Assembly (NCBI RefSeq): GCF_036711975.1
Contig: NC_091969.1
Span: forward strand, 2,542,001 to 2,606,000
Length of the DNA stretch: 64,000 bases
DNA from: Onthophagus taurus
Taxonomy: Eukaryota > Arthropoda > Insecta > Coleoptera > Scarabaeidae
Direction: 5' to 3'
Both the position numbers and the translations under genes were made by a program. Below are positions 62,300 to 64,000 of the stretch, one piece after another. How positions within the stretch are numbered: position 1 is the first letter of the stretch; the number at the start of each line of letters is the position of its first letter. The notes under the pieces were generated by a model. It made no database searches, had not been told where the DNA came from, and was given only the letters and a program-made list of their open reading frames with translations.

Positions 62300-63491
62300 T
62301 ACAGGGTGTATCTGAATGACTGCAACAAACTTCAAGGGGTGATTCTTTAGTGAATTTTAAGGGTACTTTGATATATGAACCATGGGTGACTTCGGCTCCC
62401 CTAAGGAGCTACACCCGTCCAAAAATGGCGGAAAATTTTGGTTTAATTTGTTTTTCTCAAAAACCATAAACGCTAGGAAAATGAAATTTGGGGAATATGT
62501 TTAACTCATAATAGGGCATGTTTTGACCCTACTTGTACTTTCAACCTACCTTTCTAAACTACTAAACGTAACCACCCCCTTCACATTTTTGCTAATATTT
62601 TTTTTATGCAGATGATAAATACATTAAAAAAATTGTATCTAGGTAGACGAAAGTATCCTAAACCTTTTTTGTCTCTCTAAAATTTTTCTAAAAACGACTA
62701 ATTTTTGAGACAAAAAATAATAAAGCAAACACTGCACGTTAAACAAAGGGGTTATCGATCAAAAGTTGGAATGAAATTTTAATGAATAAATCTCAGTAGG
62801 CTTTGCAATCTTTGTCAGAAATATTTTTGACGTTTAAATGTCAGTGTTTTTCTTACTATTATTATTTTTTTCAAATTAATTTTTAAATAAAGTTCTATCG
62901 CATTTACGCTCGTTCACTCAACGTTTCAAAATTTTAAATAAAACAATAATAATAGTACGAAAACCACATTTAAACGTCAAAAATATTTCTGACAAAGATT
63001 GCAAAGCCTACTAAGATTTTTCCATTAAAAATTCATTCCAACTTTTGATTAACAGTTAGTGTTTGCTTAATTATTTTTTTTCTCAGAAATTATTAAATTT
63101 TCGAAAAACATCAGAGAGACAAAAAAGTTTTAGAATAGTTTTATCTATCTAACTGAAATTTTTCCGATGTATTTATCATCTTCATAAAAAAAATCTAGGC
63201 ATAAATTGAACGGGGGTGGTTACGTTTAGTAGTTTAGAATGGTAGGTTGAATGTACAAATAGGGTCAAAACGTGCCCTATTATGAGTTAAACATATTCCC
63301 CAAATTTCGTTTTCCTAGCGTTTATGGTTTTTGAGAAAAAAAAATTAAACCAAAATTTTCCGCCATTTTTGGAGGGGTGTAGCTCCTTAGGGGAGCCGAC
63401 GTCGCCGATGGTTCATATACCAAAGTACCCTTAAAATTCACTAAAGAATCACCCCTTGAAGCTTGTTGCAGTCATTCAGATACATCCTGTA
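62300..63491. mobile_element. 1.2-kb foldback element, nearly full-length palindrome
   Basis: Arms of about 580 bp: 62300-62880 and the reverse complement 62910-63491. Ends are TACAGGGTGTATCTGAATGA and its complement. They share CCCCTAAGGAGCTACACCC, AACTCATAATAGGGC and AAATATTTTTGACGTTTAAA. There is no coding sequence. A single-arm copy lies at 17418-17745. If copied into RNA it would fold into a long hairpin. Confidence 0.85.
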
Positions 63492-64000
63492 TATGTTTTA
63501 GTTCCATAAAATAGATTGTTCATTTCCTCTATAGTTCATTTGTTTATAGAATGTTAAAGACAACTTCTTCAAAATTGATATTTAAACTTAAGAATTTGAC
63601 CATCCTCAACACGCATGCGTACCATATAGTTAATACTACGCAAGACCACTAACGAACACCAAGCACGCCTCTTCCCAAATTTGTTCGCTCTCGAGTAAGA
63701 CTAAATAATTATTGATAAAGTTGTTAATCCAAACCATCATTTGTTGATATTTAAAACGATTACTACAGGAAGCCTATTGATTGTACCGCACATAGAAAGA
63801 GTGACTTATATTTTATGTTGACCTAACCTAAAGGGACGAAGTAAGTTAGACACATGTTTTATAATAATATTTAAGTTTGTTGCACTTTGTTTCATTCAAT
63901 TTATGTTCAGTTTATTAATCTTAATGTTATTTTCAAAAATTCTACTCACATTAGTAATATTTACAATTGTAACTGCACAAAATGATTTCTGTATCTTTAT
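63492..64000. other. No gene seen
   Basis: AT-rich; nothing recognised. Confidence 0.4.

Noticed and set aside
62300..63491. Candidate long hairpin RNA gene
   Set aside because: Palindrome is better explained as a foldback transposon because a single-arm copy with the same end occurs at 17.4 kb. Kept only as a finding about possible small RNAs.

Overview
The window is eukaryotic, AT-rich and dominated by mobile DNA. It is most likely from an insect: it has a nanos-type gene, BEL/Pao, Ty3/gypsy, Penelope-like, non-LTR and Tc1-like elements, and several Polinton/Maverick elements with adenovirus-like capsid genes. I cannot fix the order or species. The only candidate ordinary host gene is a nanos-like zinc-finger gene at 408-1076 (minus). 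I saw no rRNA, tRNA or CRISPR.

Layout. 1-17 kb: the nanos-like gene, then fossil DNA: a dispersed 'CTAGAACTAACACTAGAAAC' repeat family, foldback elements, a 44-bp palindromic MITE with an 8-bp target duplication, a 3.1-kb Mutator-like composite with a 9-bp target duplication and a UCH-protease-like remnant, and a decayed Ty3/gypsy pol. 17-20 kb: Polinton remnants (terminus-like sequence, PolB 3' fragment) and a predicted four-exon small gene. 20.2-43.9 kb: a nested block. A BEL/Pao element (LTRs 20214-20553 and 43533-43873, 5-bp duplication GCAAT) contains Polinton P1 (starts 20874). P1's right terminal inverted repeat (TIR) is split by Polinton P2 (30933-42707, 1.19-kb TIRs, 6-bp duplication CATATT). 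The BEL element itself lies between genes of an older Polinton, P3 (about 17.3-56.2 kb). 44-56 kb: the rest of P3, with a broken PolB invaded by a non-LTR retrotransposon, a second predicted small-exon gene, and TIR-borne small genes. 56-64 kb: two inverted Penelope-like copies, a capsid-gene fragment of another Polinton lineage, a broken Tc1-like transposase and a 1.2-kb foldback element.

How the genes fit together. P1 carries virion and integration functions: integrase, packaging ATPase, maturation protease, penton, major capsid, pX-like minor protein and phospholipase A2. It has no DNA polymerase. P2 carries an intact 1345-aa protein-primed-type PolB, a complete matrix metalloproteinase and a VVDIQG-family protein. 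It has only an integrase tail and no capsid genes. The two are complementary. P1's integrase is short by about 13 residues in its catalytic core, so P1 may itself be defective. Both TIRs of P1 encode a 64-aa protein that reads like a minimal PPP1R15/GADD34-type PP1 regulator (KSVRF, W, DR, RF, RRI), a plausible antagonist of host eIF2alpha-kinase shutdown. The TIRs of P2 and P3 encode a second small family ('LPKRI' proteins). All functions are inferred from sequence reading; no database search was run.
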